A stretch of 64,000 nucleotides of DNA from Scylla paramamosain (GCF_035594125.1 NC_087173.1:21067723-21131722), one strand, 5' to 3'; positions 36,830-49,850 are shown, counted from the stretch's first letter. A program made the numbers and translations. Notes: generated from the sequence alone by a model not told the origin.

Positions 36830-38110
36830 CCACTACATCAAAACAACGGACCCCCCCAGTTCATTCCAAGTTTAGACAGCTATCCCCTGAAAAACTTCAA
36901 GCAGAAAAACAAGCTTAAGCCGACATGGAACAAATGGGCATGTGTCAGAAAGCCTCAAGTCCATGGGCATCTCCTCTTCACCTCGTCAAGACAGCTGATG
37001 GCACCTGGCAGCCCTGTAGCGACACTACAGGCAACTTAATCTTTTTACAGAACCAGATCACTGGCAATTCCCAACATGGCAGACCTTATCTCCAATCGAC
37101 ATGGGGCCAAGATTTTCTCCAAGCTTGATCTCCTGAAAGGGTATTTTCAAGTTCCAGTTTACCTCAAAGACACCCAAGACAGCAGTCATCACACCCTTTG
37201 GGACTTGCACATTCAATTACTCCACTTTTGGTCTTCGAAATTCAAGGGCAACCTTTCAGCACCTAATAGATGGCATCCTCAGAGACCTTCCCTTCTGCAC
37301 CTGCTATGTGGACAACATACTGATCTTCTCCAAGAACTCAGAGGAACATCTCCAACATCTCCGAACTGTTCTGCAGCAACTACAGGACAACGGCCTGTTT
37401 GTGCATCAGAACAAATGCCAGTTTGGCGCTACATCAGTGGAATTCCTTGGACACCAGATATCATCCACCAGTGTCTCCCCCCTTTTGGGTAAGGTGCATG
37501 CTGTTTCAAAATTTCCTTGTCCCACCACCATCAAAGGACTCCAAGAATTCATCGGTATAGTAAACTACTACCATTGCTTCCTGCCGAACATTGCCCAGAT
37601 CATGGAACTGCTCTACAGTTCTCTCGTTGGCAAACCAAAAGAGCTGGAATGGGGACCAAAACAGGAATGAGCCTTCAAGGACACAAAGGCTGCCCTCACC
37701 TCAGCTACAACTCTTTCCTTCCTGTGCCCCAGCACTCCTCTTACACTGACCACAGATGCGAGTTCTGTTGCTGTTGGAGCAGTCATCGAGCAGACCATCA
37801 AGGGTACGACACAACCACTGGGATTCTTCAGCTGGGAACTCCGGCAAGCAGAAACAAGATATAGCACATTCGACCATGAACTACTGGCTGTCTACCTCGC
37901 TGTTCACCACTTCAAACACCTCCTAGAAGGAATCCCATTCACCATTCGTACGGACCATCGCATACTGGTTCATGCTTTCTCCAAACAGGGTGATGCTTGG
38001 TCAGACCAACAATGGCCAGCACCTCTCCAGCATTGCTGAGTTCAATTGCACCATTGAATACACCCCAGGAAAGATGAATCTGGTGGCCAATGCCCTCTCA
38101 AGAGTGGAAA
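36830..38110 (+). pseudogene. CsRn1-like reverse transcriptase and RNase H
   Basis: RT palm: FSKLDLLKGYFQVPV (about 37110, first catalytic Asp). The catalytic box is YVDNILIFSKNSEEHLQHL at 37305, where the second Asp of YVDD is Asn. The thumb is EFLGHQISSTSVSPL and then GLQEFIGIVNYYHCFLPN. RNase H: LTTDASSVAVGAVIEQT, then HELLAVYLAVHHFKHLLEG and an RTDHR motif near 37955. A stop at 37667 separates RT from RNase H, and frames change at least three times. The DN box plus the stops imply inactivity. Confidence 0.87.
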
Positions 38111-38857
38111 TAAACTCAGTCTACCTCGGAATCAACTATGAAGAGATAGCAACTGCTCAAGAGAATGACCCTGAGACTGCAGCCTACCGCACTGACATAA
38201 CGAGTCTGCGATGGGAGGATGTTGCCTTCGGAGACAGGGGCCATACCATCCTCTGTGATGTTAGCACCGGTTGTCCGCGACTTCTCATCCCGGAGCCCCA
38301 ACACAGCAAAATCTTCAATGTTGTCCATGGTTTGCCACACCTATCTGGATACTCAACTGCCCATCTCATAAAGGAAAAATTCATTTGGCACGGAATGAAT
38401 AAGGATATAAGGCAATGGGCCCAATGCTGCATTACCTGCCAGACAAGTAAAGTTGGCTGCCACACTGAGTTGGGGATAGGAGACTTCCACCAGCCCAAGT
38501 GTCATTTTGGACATTCATGTCAACATGGGTGGCCCCCTTCCACCATCAGATGCCTCACAGTACCTCTTCACCACTACAGAGTGTTCCACACACTGGCCAA
38601 AAGCAATACCCATGACAAATGCTACCGCACGAGATTGCGCTGAGGCCCTCTTACATGGATGGATCAGCTGCTTTGGTGTTCCAGACGACATTACTTCTGA
38701 CTGGGGCCATGCCTTCATCTCTCAGCTGTGGACGTCCCTGGGAGAGTTGATGGGGACAAACATCCATTGCACCACGGCCTACAATCCAGCAACCAACAGC
38801 ATGGTGGAGCGGACCTACCGCACCCTAAAAGCTGTGCTGATGGCACACTGTACCTGA
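38060..38857 (+). pseudogene. CsRn1-like integrase, zinc and core domains
   Basis: Zinc domain: PHLSGYSTAHLIKEKFIWHG and CCITCQTSK (HHCC residues, about 38330-38450). Core: the frame at 38507-38857 has HVNMGGPLPPSDASQYL, where the first catalytic Asp expected before the GPLP motif is Asn. The second Asp is in DITSDWGHAF and the Glu in NSMVERTYRTLK. The core is in a different frame from the zinc domain. DDE integrases insert the cDNA; the lost first Asp would abolish that. Confidence 0.85.
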
Positions 38858-39440
38858 CCAGATTGGAAGGCCCAACTACCCTGGGTCCTCCTTGGGATGC
38901 GGTCATCACTGAAGGAGGGACTGCATGTTTCCCCAGCCGAGATGGTTTTTGGAGAAGCTCTTGTTGTTCCAGGAGAATTCTTTCCATCATCCAATACAGC
39001 CGTTGATGACAACAATCTCGCCAGACTACGGCACACCGTGGGCACACCAGTCATGTGTCCAAACACACAAGACATCACCTCCATGATACTTCCCCAAATC
39101 ACTAAACTCCTCTAAGTACGTCTTCATAAGGTACATCGCTTACAAACCACCCCTCACTTGCCCTTACTGGGGACCCTACGCCACCCTAGAATGTAACTCC
39201 GTAGGCATTTTGCATCAGTATAGCCAGAGGCAGTGACTGGGTGTCAATCAACCACTTAAAACCTGCCTACCTTGAGGAAGAGGATTCCACGCCTATATTG
39301 CCACTTGTTGACAACCCAACTTCTACCTCACACCACCTGAGTGCATGTCCTCCTGCACCATCCCCTAAAGATGGACCTTGCCCCACCTCGTCCTGCACTG
39401 GACGGCTCATCCAACAGCCTGACCGTCTTGACCTCTGACC
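38857..39440 (+). pseudogene. CsRn1-like integrase C-terminus
   Basis: After a stop at 38857 the reading shifts. 38897-39115 gives LHVSPAEMVFGEALVVPGEF, the post-core conserved segment. 39150-39290 gives LTCPYWGPY and INHLKPAYLEEE, the 'GPY ... V---RLKPA' module that ends many gypsy integrases. Stops lie between them. Confidence 0.78.
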
Positions 39441-39470
39441 AGGCAAGGACTCTCTTGTTGGGGGAATATT

Positions 39471-39800
39471 TGTAATGCTGTTTTAAGTCATCCCTTCAGT
39501 ACAGCATCCTCGAAGAGAACAGAACAGTTTGGCAGTGACTAAAAACAAACTCACAAAATCTCATTAATATGCTTTTTCCTTGATAGTTAATTGTCCACTC
39601 ATCCCATTCAAGTTTTACCTTTATATTCTAGATTTTTTTGTTTTGTATTTCATTACAGTCATTACCCATATTATTCACTCACTGCATTATTTGCATAGGT
39701 TTCAAGATTTGTATATTTATATTTGGTATTTGTTACATATGCTCAAGGTGCGAATAAACCTCGTCCAACCGGAACATCAACTTTCTCTTCAACCTCAACA
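39471..39800 (+). repeat. 3' LTR of CsRn1-like gypsy element
   Basis: TGTAATG to CCTCAACA. It is the partner of the 5' LTR at 34957-35290. The G-rich stretch at 39457-39465 just upstream serves as polypurine tract. Confidence 0.92.
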
Positions 39801-41053
39801 GTGTCAAAGAGGTGTCATTCATCCAACTCATAACTAAGATGTGGGAACTGAACAAAGATCAGTCAAGCCAGAGCATCTGAAGTGCTGTCTAGTTAAAGTA
39901 TCAACCAGTCCTCTGTAGTGATGTGCACATGAGGTGAACCACACATTTTTCATGCTGTTCTTACATTCCCTGCAAATTTTACAAGACAAGATTTAGCAAT
40001 AAACATCTTTAAAATGAAGAGTAACTGAAACATTTCAGCAATTAAAAGGATTTATGCACCTGATATACATATACTGCATTAAGGACAGCTTCTTGTGGGA
40101 GTAGGTCTACAATGGAATGTGTGTAAATGCTTGCTGCATTTACTTTTTCTCCTTCAAAATAATGTTACTGAGGCTCTTCAAAAAATGCAATGAATCATAA
40201 GAAAAATGGATCCATTCACTATTGACAGCAAACAATGTCATGCCAAGACTGAAAGAGGAACAATGCATTCTGTCTTGGTCAGAAAGTGCAGTTACTCTAA
40301 TTTCATTGCCTTGAACTTGATGAACATGTCATGATTTTCACTCTCTGTAAATATCAGTCCTTCCCACATAAAAAAAAAAAACCTAAAAAACATTTTCACT
40401 TCTCACTAGCTCTTTAATCACAAACAAAAATGCATGATTCTCAAGTTTCCAACTCTTCAAATTCTTCCTTCCAATAATGAAATCAAACAACTGGTCAAAA
40501 CTGAACGAATCTTTAATGATACTCATTACATGACGTACACTGCCACAAAGAAACTTCCTCCACAGGACTGCGAGAGTTTGTCGTTCCTGCTAACAAAATG
40601 TTTCTGAATGAGAATTGCAGTACTTAATCCTTTTAGGATTGTATTGACATATACAGTCTGAGTTACGAGGTAATGAGTTACAAATATTCAGAGATGCGAA
40701 GTCTATTCATAAAATGAAATTGAGCTCTCGATATTGTTCCCTTTGCTAACCAAAAGTTCAAATTTGACACTGTGCACCATATTTACCTAGTATACCACTT
40801 TGTCACTACCCACACAGCACAGCAGCATAGCAAAGCTGCCCACCACCCAAGGACACAGACCCTGTAGCAGTTTATTTTGAGATGCTAGTTTAAAATATAA
40901 ATTTAATTTAGAAACTTATCATATTGCACCGCAGTGAGTCTGGCTTGAGATTCCACAGCATAGGGATCTCCACCAGTCAGCTTCTGAGAGGCATAGGGAT
41001 GGGAGTGTTGCACGGCATGGCACAGAAAGTCTGTTCCATTACATTAAGTCCCC
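39801..41053. other. No recognisable gene
   Basis: Nothing coding or repetitive was recognised apart from an A-rich run near 40369-40390. Confidence 0.5.
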
Positions 41054-41330
41054 GAATAGGCAAACATACCTGTTTTATTCTTTCAGCCAGCCATATTAAT
41101 AAATTATATAAATAAAAGTCAAGTATACTCCAAAAAGAGAGGGAGAAAGGGAAAAATGTGCATGAGAGAGAGAGAGAGAGAGAGAGAATGTCTCATAACT
41201 CATGGCTACACCTACTGGACTTTGGCTATACCCACTCTAAAGTCCACCAATAGGCAAACAAATTTGTCCTATGCTTTCCAACAGCCATCTTAATTAATAA
41301 CATGAATAAAGGTATGTATAACCCAAAAAG

Positions 41331-41377
<47 letters not shown>
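41054..41377. repeat. Two-copy ~194-bp repeat carrying (GA)n
   Basis: The block 'aataggcaaaca...agccatattaata...aaaaag(g)aga' at 41054-41187 recurs, diverged, at 41248-41377. Each copy ends in a GA array (41164-41187 and 41334-41377). Confidence 0.8.
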
Positions 41378-41380
<3 letters not shown>

Positions 41381-41488
41381 TCTTATTTTAACCCGGGTCG
41401 TATGCCTGGCATGTTCAATTCTTGCGTTTGGCAGAAGCCTCAAGCCTGTCACCACTCAGTATTATCACATCACCCATAAGACAAGGTG

Positions 41489-41491
<3 letters not shown>

Positions 41492-41542
<51 letters not shown>
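41492..41542. repeat. (CT)n microsatellite
   Basis: 51 bp of pure CT. Confidence 0.95.
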
Positions 41543-41545
<3 letters not shown>

Positions 41546-41906
41546 ATCAAGCAAGCAAGCATTACATTGTTTGCAGAACATTGATACTGAAACGTATCTT
41601 GCTTGTAATTGTAACTCAAACACCCTCTGTACTGCTAAAGCAAACCTCCTCCTCGTCTTCTTCCTCCAGTATCTTAAAACTTTTAACTCTCATACTGATC
41701 AAAGCATGTCATGGATGGCCATTACCACATTTGCCAGCACATTAGACATGCTTTTTTTTCTTGAAAAAAGTATCTAATAATTACCCTGCGTCTAATACAG
41801 CCATAATACAGCTACCTAGGCCTGTATAACTGGGTTTATAGCTGTGGAATTGAAACAGTAGTACACTAAGCAAAAACATTGTAAAGTATAATATTACTAC
41901 TAATAA

Positions 41907-43192
<1,286 letters not shown>

Positions 43193-43289
43193 GGGGTGGA
43201 TGGGTGGGCAGGTGGGATGGATGAAAGGAGGGAAGGGGGAGGGCACACACACATGGTGTGCACAGTGCAATGCATCACATCAGATGTGA

Positions 43290-43830
43290 GGGCAAAACAC
43301 ACTCTTTTAGAGATTTTGGTGAAACTTTTGATGCTGCTGTCTCAGACATATCAAAAGCTTCCAATAGAGTCTGGCACAAAGCTTTGATTTCCAAACTACC
43401 CTTTTACAGCTTTTATCCTTCTCTCTGTAACTTCATCTCAAGTTTCCTTTCTGACCATTCTATGACTGCTGTGGTCAATGGTCACTGTTCTTCTAAATAG
43501 TTCAGGCAAGGAAGCCACATAACACCTAACTTCTGATCTCTCTAACATTTCTGACTGGGGCAGAGAAAACTTAGTATTATTCAATGCCTCAAAAACTCAG
43601 TTCCTCCATCTATCATCTCAACACAACCTTCCAGACAACTATCCCTTCTTCAGTGACACTCAACTGTACCCCTCTTCTACTTCTTCTGTTTTTTTACTTG
43701 TAGTCTAAACTTGAAACTCCACATCTCATCTCTTGCTAAAACAGCTTCTATTAAGTTAGGTGTTCTGTCATCTCTGCCACCTTTCCTTCCCCAAGCTGCT
43801 AACTCTATATAGGGGCCTTATATGTCCATG
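43290..43830 (+). mobile_element. LINE-B RT fragment with internal deletion
   Basis: The frame at 43258-43500 has FRDFGETFDAAVSDISKASN and VWHKALISKLPF, the RT block around the catalytic 'D-SKAFD' aspartate (here lost in SKASN). Downstream non-frame sequence to about 43800 matches the reverse of about 55800-55960. About 130 bp present in the longer LINE-B, including YADD, are missing. Confidence 0.78.
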
Positions 43831-43899
43831 TATGGAGTTTGCTTCACATGTATGGGGGAGGGGGGGGATTCCACTCATACTGCTCTTTTAGACTTTTTT

Positions 43900-44004
43900 T
43901 TTTTCCATTAAATTTAACATGAAAATTTTTCCCTACAAAACATCCTGTAAAATAGGGGTACATCTTACGTAGAGGTGCATCTAATATGCCAGCAAATATG
44001 GTAG
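43900..44004. mobile_element. MITE-like end fragment
   Basis: Ends in 'atgccagcaaatatggta', which is the complement of a variant of the 25414-25440 block. Tentative second copy of that short family. Confidence 0.35.
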
Positions 44005-44044
44005 ATAAAACATTACAGCATCCTAGGAGGCAGAAAATGTTGCT

Positions 44045-44440
44045 CTGTCAGAACTATTGTTTCAACAGAGAAATTAATGATGATGGGTAATAATTTCAAT
44101 TGAAGTATAACAATCTCCTATAATGACTCAATGAACCAGTGAGGGTTCAGTTCTAGTGGATTTGGATTTCTGGAACAAAACTGTTCTCAGTTTTCCTCAC
44201 ATTCTGCAAGTCAGTCATATTCAAGAAGTGGTCAGATATACATACCCTGCTCTCTCATTCCAGTTAGATCCCAGCCAGCACTCACTTTGCATCAACGCTC
44301 CTTCCCAACCCACTACCACCTTGGTGGATATTCTAGCCAAACTCCAGCAAAATACTCTGTTTAGCTACCTGTGTGTCCGCCTAACCAAAGGTTCTATAAC
44401 CTGGCCTTAGCCTGTGTGTGCTAAGTTGTCAAACTGGTCA
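44045..44440 (+). repeat. BEL/Pao-like 5' LTR
   Basis: Begins TGTCAGAACTATTGTTTCAA and aligns with the solo LTR at 29849-30250. It stands about 200 bp upstream of the gag start at 44647. No 3' LTR was found after the pol remnant. The nearest related piece is 52641-52812. Confidence 0.65.
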
Positions 44441-44646
44441 TTCAAACTGAATCCTCATTGGTGATTTAACTTGTGCTTGCCATACGTGTCTGCATGTTGC
44501 TAAAGCATCACAGAAAATGGCAACCACACATGGATGACTTAAGGTGATATGGCTGACAATGCTGTGGTAGTTCAACACTTCACACCACAGTAATCTAACC
44601 CCCTAGTAACAACCTGTCTTGTTATATATCACTCCTTAAACTTAAA

Positions 44647-45708
44647 ATGGAGGATCTTAAGAAACCAAAACAAATGAGAGAGGAGCTCAAGGCTGGCATC
44701 ACCACTCTCACCAAGGATCCTGAAAAAATCATTCATGCCACTGACACACATGAAGCAGTCTGGGAAAACAACTATTATGAACATCCTAGCCAAAATTCAG
44801 ACCAATAATGAAAAGAATCTATGAATTATTAGATCCAACCACTCAGCAGAAAACAATGGTGGATATATTACATGATGATGAAATAAATGAAATCCTCACC
44901 AAACTAGAGGACACTCAGGAAAAAACCAAACCAGAAAAGTAAGGAAACCCATTCAAACTGCTCAAACTTAATTTACCTTCCTTTAATGGCAATCTGACCA
45001 AGTGGGTCAAGTTCAGGGTACTATATGAGTGCTCCATTCATCAAAACAATGATTTAATATCTATCCAAAAGGGCCAGCTGGAGGGAGAGACAGCACAACT
45101 GATATCAGGTTTCAAACTTGAAGCCTCAAACTATGAACCAGCCATCCAACTACTTAAAAGACAATTATGGCAGGAAAGAGGCTCAAGTATGCCCTGGTGA
45201 CCAAACTAGCTAGCCTGCAAAAACCTAATCATGATATCACTAGCATCAAACAATTTACAGCAAGATATGAAAGCCTATATATAAGTCACTAATTGCACAC
45301 AATATTAGTAGAGAAGAAATATGTTCCAAATTCCCCATAAATGATCTTCCAGCCCCTATAAGGGAAAACATAAAAAGGTGCTGGAAGAAAATGTGTTGAA
45401 CATTGAGGAAACTTTGGACTGTCTGAGGAATGAAATATTTACTCTTAAAAATAATCTATCTATTGTTGAGGAGGTACATTAGATAGCTATAAAATAGGGA
45501 AGAAAAGCCTAAAATTCAATGTAAACTGTGCCAGAAATAAAATCATCCATGGCTTAAATGTCCCGAATATGGAAATCATGACACAAAAAGAGCTCAGCAA
45601 TTAAGACTATGCAATGGATGTCTAGAACCTGGACATTGTACAAAAGGCTGCATAAACCCCAACATTAAAAACTGCAAGTACTGTGAGAAAAATACTACCA
45701 TGCCCTCT
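44647..45708 (+). pseudogene. BEL/Pao-like gag
   Basis: Starts MEDLKKPKQMREELKAGITT. After several frame changes it has KLLKLNLPSFNGNLTKWVKF, then a GETAQLISGF and YEPAIQLLK series, the signature of the BEL/Pao gag capsid region. The tail has a Cys/His cluster (CNGCLEPGHCTKGC and CKYC, about 45600-45690), a zinc knuckle. The reading is then cut by a hAT insertion at 45709. Numerous stops are present. Confidence 0.78.
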
Positions 45709-45716
45709 GTGTAAAA

Positions 45717-46508
45717 TAGGGTTGCCATACGTCCAGATTTTCCCGAACATATCCGGAAATCAGGTAACGAAATCTGCATCCAGGGGGATTTTTGAAAATC
45801 CCTCAAATGTCCGGAATTTCACCTTCCATCATTACTAACTGTTAAAAAATCACATTTATTAAATTTCCTTGGGTTGAAACGATGGGAGAGAGAGAGAGAG
45901 TTCACCGAGTGGCAGCTGCTTTGGTTTGGTTTTGGTCAAGACTCTGATGTGTATGGGTCCTGTATGAAGTTGGTGCTCGCAGCCTTCCCAACACCGCCTC
46001 ACTTGACGTTGCGCTTGCGCCCCAGTCTTTCACCAGCTCTGATAGGGGTCAGTTTGGATTACTGTTTGCAGCTTTGTGACCTTGTCATTACAACTATTAC
46101 TTGTTCTTGTCAAGATGCCCAAATGAAAGTGTAAATTCACTGCAGAGATGCAAAACAAACTCCTGTGCTTCAAAAAGGGCAGGGATGAGTGGGAAGCTGA
46201 GTGTTTGGTGTGTGTAAACCAGGAACATTTGTCTCACTGGCACATAAAGGCATTAATGACTTACAGTCACATGTGAGCTCTGAGAAACATAAGAGAGCAG
46301 TGCAAGAAGAGGGTTCATCAATGAAGATGACACATTATTTTGTTAAACCAGGAAGTGAAGCTGAATTCAAGATTATCAGCCATATGCAAAGGTAAATAAG
46401 TTGAGTTTCTTTTAATTAATTTACATGTTTTCCAGTATCATATCAGGACCATAATCAGGTGTTAGTGAAGGTGTCTGGAATTTTGATAGTTCATATATGG
46501 CAACCCTA
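45717..46508 (+). mobile_element. hAT-like DNA transposon
   Basis: Ends TAGGGTTGCCATA and TATGGCAACCCTA are perfect inverted repeats over 13 bp. They are flanked by an 8-bp direct repeat GTGTAAAA (45709-45716 and 46509-46516), diagnostic of hAT. It sits inside the BEL/Pao gag. Only a zinc-finger exon remains inside, so it is non-autonomous. Confidence 0.93.
46113..46395 (+). pseudogene. BED-type zinc finger of a hAT transposase
   Basis: Begins MPK, then a stop, then KCKFTAEMQNKLLCFKKGRD, ECLVC, and, after a 2-bp shift near 46210, KPGTFVSLAHKGINDLQSHV with SEKHKRAV. The C-x2-C ... H-x4-H pairing matches the DNA-binding BED finger that opens hAT/ZBED transposases. The frame ends soon after; the RNase H-like and dimerisation domains are absent. 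Confidence 0.75.
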
Positions 46509-46516
46509 GTGTAAAA

Positions 46517-47600
46517 AACCTAAGGCAACAAATACAACAGAAACAGAGGCCAAACCAAGGGAGACAACAACATTAACTTTAACAACTCCCAAGGAAAGAA
46601 CTATCTTACCAACCTTAATGTTACCCCTCACAGGAAAAAGAGGAAAGATTACAAGATTAAGGGCCTTATTAAATCAGTGCTCACAAAGACCTTTGTTCTA
46701 CAGTCCCCATTAGCCAAATTAAAATATAAATTGATAGGCAAAGAGAATGGCTAACAAATAGTCCCAAACTACAAGATCAACTTGAAATTGACAATGTTAT
46801 ATAAAAAAAAACAGAACCTAGTTAAGGTTTTAGGATTAATCTGGAAACCAGGTACAGACACACTTTCAAAATCAGTGATTCTAAGGATCCAGATAAGATA
46901 ACAAAAAGATCATGCTTACATATGTTGTCAAGGATTTGATCCATTATGCCTACTACTCCTTGTGACAAGTTAAGAACATTTTTACAAGGCCTGTGGAAAC
47001 TAAAAACATCATGGGACCAAACCCTACCTAATGAACCTCGTGATCAATGGCATCTATTCAAAACAGCAAGTAAAACAGAAATCCTTAAGGCAACCATAAT
47101 ACAACAGGGAGCAGACTTGCATATATTTAGTGATGCCAACAGTAAGGCACATGGAGCTTGTGCTTACCTTTGTAACAATGGACAAATAAATCTGATAATA
47201 AGTAAAACAAAGGTTGCCCCAACTAAAAAACCTTATCATCCCTAAATTAAAATTAACTGTTGTCCTGGCTGCTAGGCTAGCCACTTTCATTCATGGAGCC
47301 TATGAAGGTGCAATTAACATAGAGTACTAATATATGGAGTGACAGCCAGATCATCCTATATTGGCTACAAAGTCAAGAGGCATTACTTGCATACATGGCC
47401 AATAGGGTATGAGAAATCAACCAACTCATTCTCATTATAAAGGTGAACTATGTAACGACTAAAGATAATCCAGCATATATCCTAACTCAGGAAATAAGCC
47501 CAGGTGAGATGAATAATTCCTCAATGTGGTGGCAAGGCCCCTCACGGCTACCCCACAAGACTGAGTGGCCTAAAGGGCAAACTGACATGGCTTAACCTAC
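46517..47600 (+). pseudogene. BEL/Pao-like pol remnant, RT core missing
   Basis: Continues the gag interrupted by the hAT element. 46820-46850 gives VLGLIWKPGTDTL, the pre-RNase H connection. 46946-47245 gives LRTFLQGLWKLKTSWDQTLP and HIFSDANSKAHGACAYL, the RNase H-like start (first Asp). Later come SDSQIILYWLQSQ near 47345 (second Asp) and TKDNPAYILTQEISPGE and WWQGPSRLPH near 47460-47560, the BEL-type RNase H exit. The RT palm with its YxDD box is absent between about 46700 and 46810, so a deletion removed it. Confidence 0.8.
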
Positions 47601-48020
47601 TGAAACCAAAATAATTGTAAATATAGTCATGAGATTGACACTAAACATCATGTATGTATTGCTTCAAGTACCCTGTTTGCTTATTCTGGCCTATGCTACC
47701 CTTTCAGGAGTGAGTTAACACAAGGATGTGGTTAATTTTTCATGGTGTTAGATGCGAAAATCTTTCCTTTCATTATTTAAATAACATATAACTGTGCCTT
47801 CATTTAATACATCCGAAGGCTAGTATGTCTCAAAATGAGCACAATACTTTACTCTAACATGTTAACCATAATCCAGCTGTTAGTGACCTCTTTGGTTCCA
47901 TCTAAAGTTGACAACCTTCTATATTTTCTAGCATATAATAACTTATACTTTTTATAGTTCCAGTATTTTAACAATAATGTCTATATTGAAGGGTTCCAGT
48001 TAAATTGATAAAATATTCAG
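47601..48020. other. No recognised coding exon
   Basis: Intervening sequence between the BEL/Pao remnant and the first integrase exon, ending in the acceptor-like ATATTCAG at 48013-48020. It may include an intron of the integrase gene. Confidence 0.4.
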
Positions 48021-49850
48021 GTTGCAACATGTGCCAAGTACAGTCCACTGGAGATGCAGGTCCCAGCTATGATACTCATCAAGGTTAAAGCACCATAGAA
48101 GCTGGTTGTAGTAGATTTGGTTAGTAAGGATTTATTTTGATATTTTGTATTTTATTATAACTTATTTGTTCCTTTGCATTTCTGAACTTTGCTTTTAACT
48201 GGGCCTCCTGGGAAAATTTAAGTATGCTGTTTATAGTGCAACCTCATTTTGCATGCAGATATGGCTTGCTAAGTATGTACCTGGTGTGGATAAGGATAAT
48301 TCTGATCAATTCCTTAATTTTTATTTCACCCATTATTGAAAATGTGTACATAATTTCATAACCCTCTCAATTATAGGGAAGGGGAAGGGTGACCAAAAAG
48401 GGAAGGAAGAAAGGGTCCTCTCTGGAGGACATTTCACTAAGGCACTGACTGATTAAAAATCTCAGAAGCAAATAGTGAGATAAGGAAAAACTTACATCTT
48501 AGGACAGACATTGGAGGAATAATTCCTCTTTATTCAAGCCATCCTTGTTTGCATATAGCTATACGGTGGTGGGAATCAGCATCAGGGCAGCTGTTTTGCT
48601 TTGGCAATGGGGACTCTCTCTCTCTCTCTCTCTTGTAAGCCAATGCTGTTTTCTGTGACAGGCTTTTTTTTTAAGGTTGCTCAGTTTTCTTTTCCATCTT
48701 ATATGATGTTAACAAAAATCTTGTGCTTGCTTCAATTTGGAAAATGTTTGCTTGCTTGGGTTTTGTGTGGCAGTTTCATTGATCTTCATTTATGCCTACT
48801 TAATTTTAATTTTCCTTTTCTTTTGATTATGTAGGTCTACTGCCTTTAAGGGATGATGGGTACAGGTATGTTTGTACCTTTGTAGATTACTTCACAAAGT
48901 TTGTGAAGTTTTTTGCACTTAAGGATAGAGTGCATGCAGTGTTGCTACATGCATAAGGTCCTTCATTCACAAGTAAATGATGCTTTAAGTTCTAATAATG
49001 CATCCAAAGAATATGTCACTTGACACACTATTGCAAGATTCAAATTAAATTACACTTACTGTCTTAAGCAGATAATACAGAGGATAAGAATGAAATAGGA
49101 ATTGGAGTTCTCTTCTATTTGTTACTATTAACAATGGTTTCAGATGGGGTGCACCTGGCAGGATACTGTCAGACCAAGGATGAAAGTTTTGTTCAAAGGT
49201 GAGTTAGTGTGGTGCTGTTAACCTGTATGTGTTTCACTTTCTGGATAAGAGATGGTAAGAGAAAAATGATTGATAAACATGAATTGACTTATTTTTCTGT
49301 TGCCTTTTTTTTTTTCTTTTTTTTTTAAGACGTCAAGACACTTCCATAGCTGTACAAGGCTTTTAACACTATGTTAAGAAGCTAAGAACTAGTCACTGGC
49401 CTCACATTATTTATTGAACATTTTCTTAATGTATGTTGCAGGTCAATGATGACCTATGTAGAACCTATGGAATCAAGAGGAGCATAACTTCAGCATATCA
49501 TCCTCAGACAAATGGCTTAGCTGAAAGGACTAACAGAACATTCAAAGCCAGGATTGCCAAGTTGTGCAATGAGAGGATGATCAAGTGAAATAAATTCATT
49601 GAAGGTGCTTATATAATTTCCAAACACAGAAACATTCCAGCACTGGCTTCACACCGTTTCAAGTCATGTTCGGTCATTCAAAGCCAGGATTGCCAAGTTG
49701 TGCAATGAGAGGATGATCAAGTGAAATAAATTCATTGAAGGTGCTTATATAGTTTCCACATACAGAAACAGCCCAGCACTGGCTTCACACTGTTTCAAGT
49801 CATGTTCGGTCATGAACACAGGCTGCTTGATTATCATGTTTTTTCTCTTT
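48021..49850 (+). pseudogene. Intron-split retroviral-type integrase
   Basis: Four coding blocks join in phase across GT-AG-like boundaries. Exon a 48021-48123 (ATCAKYSPLEMQVP, then KLVVVDLV with the first catalytic Asp) ends at GTAAGG. Exon b 48835-about 48956 (LLPLRDDGYRYVCTFVDYFT) follows a TATGTAG acceptor. Exon c 49144-49198 (WGAPGRILSDQG, second Asp) is bounded by TTTCAG and GTGAGT. Exon d from 49442 follows TTGCAG and has SAYHPQTNGLAERTNR with the catalytic Glu. Stops at Trp or Arg positions (TAG at 48096, TGA at 49180, TGA at 49586), a frameshift and a 136-bp duplication mark it as dead. The b-c join is not resolved. Candidates are a Ginger/KRBA2-like gene or a domesticated gypsy integrase. 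Confidence 0.72.
49541..49812. repeat. 136-bp tandem duplication in integrase exon d
   Basis: 49541-49676 and 49677-49812 are consecutive copies starting 'ttcaaagccaggattgcc'. They differ at a few sites (for example 'aatttccaaac' versus 'agtttccacat'). The duplication includes the integrase helix after the catalytic Glu. Confidence 0.92.

Larger units (their letters stand above)
34957..39800 (+). mobile_element. CsRn1-like Ty3/gypsy retrotransposon
   Basis: A 4.84-kb LTR element: LTR, primer site, gag, protease, RT, RNase H, integrase, polypurine tract (near TTGGGGGAATATT), LTR. The CHCC-type gag knuckle plus tRNA-Trp-type primer site is the combination described for the CsRn1 clade. Flanks are ATGT on the left and GTGT on the right, at best an imperfect 4-bp target duplication. 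Every coding domain carries frameshifts or stops, and a LINE-B tail is inserted in the leader. Confidence 0.85.

Noticed and set aside
34953..39804. Clean target-site duplication around the CsRn1-like element
   Set aside because: The flanks are ATGT and GTGT, one mismatch in four bases, too weak to claim.
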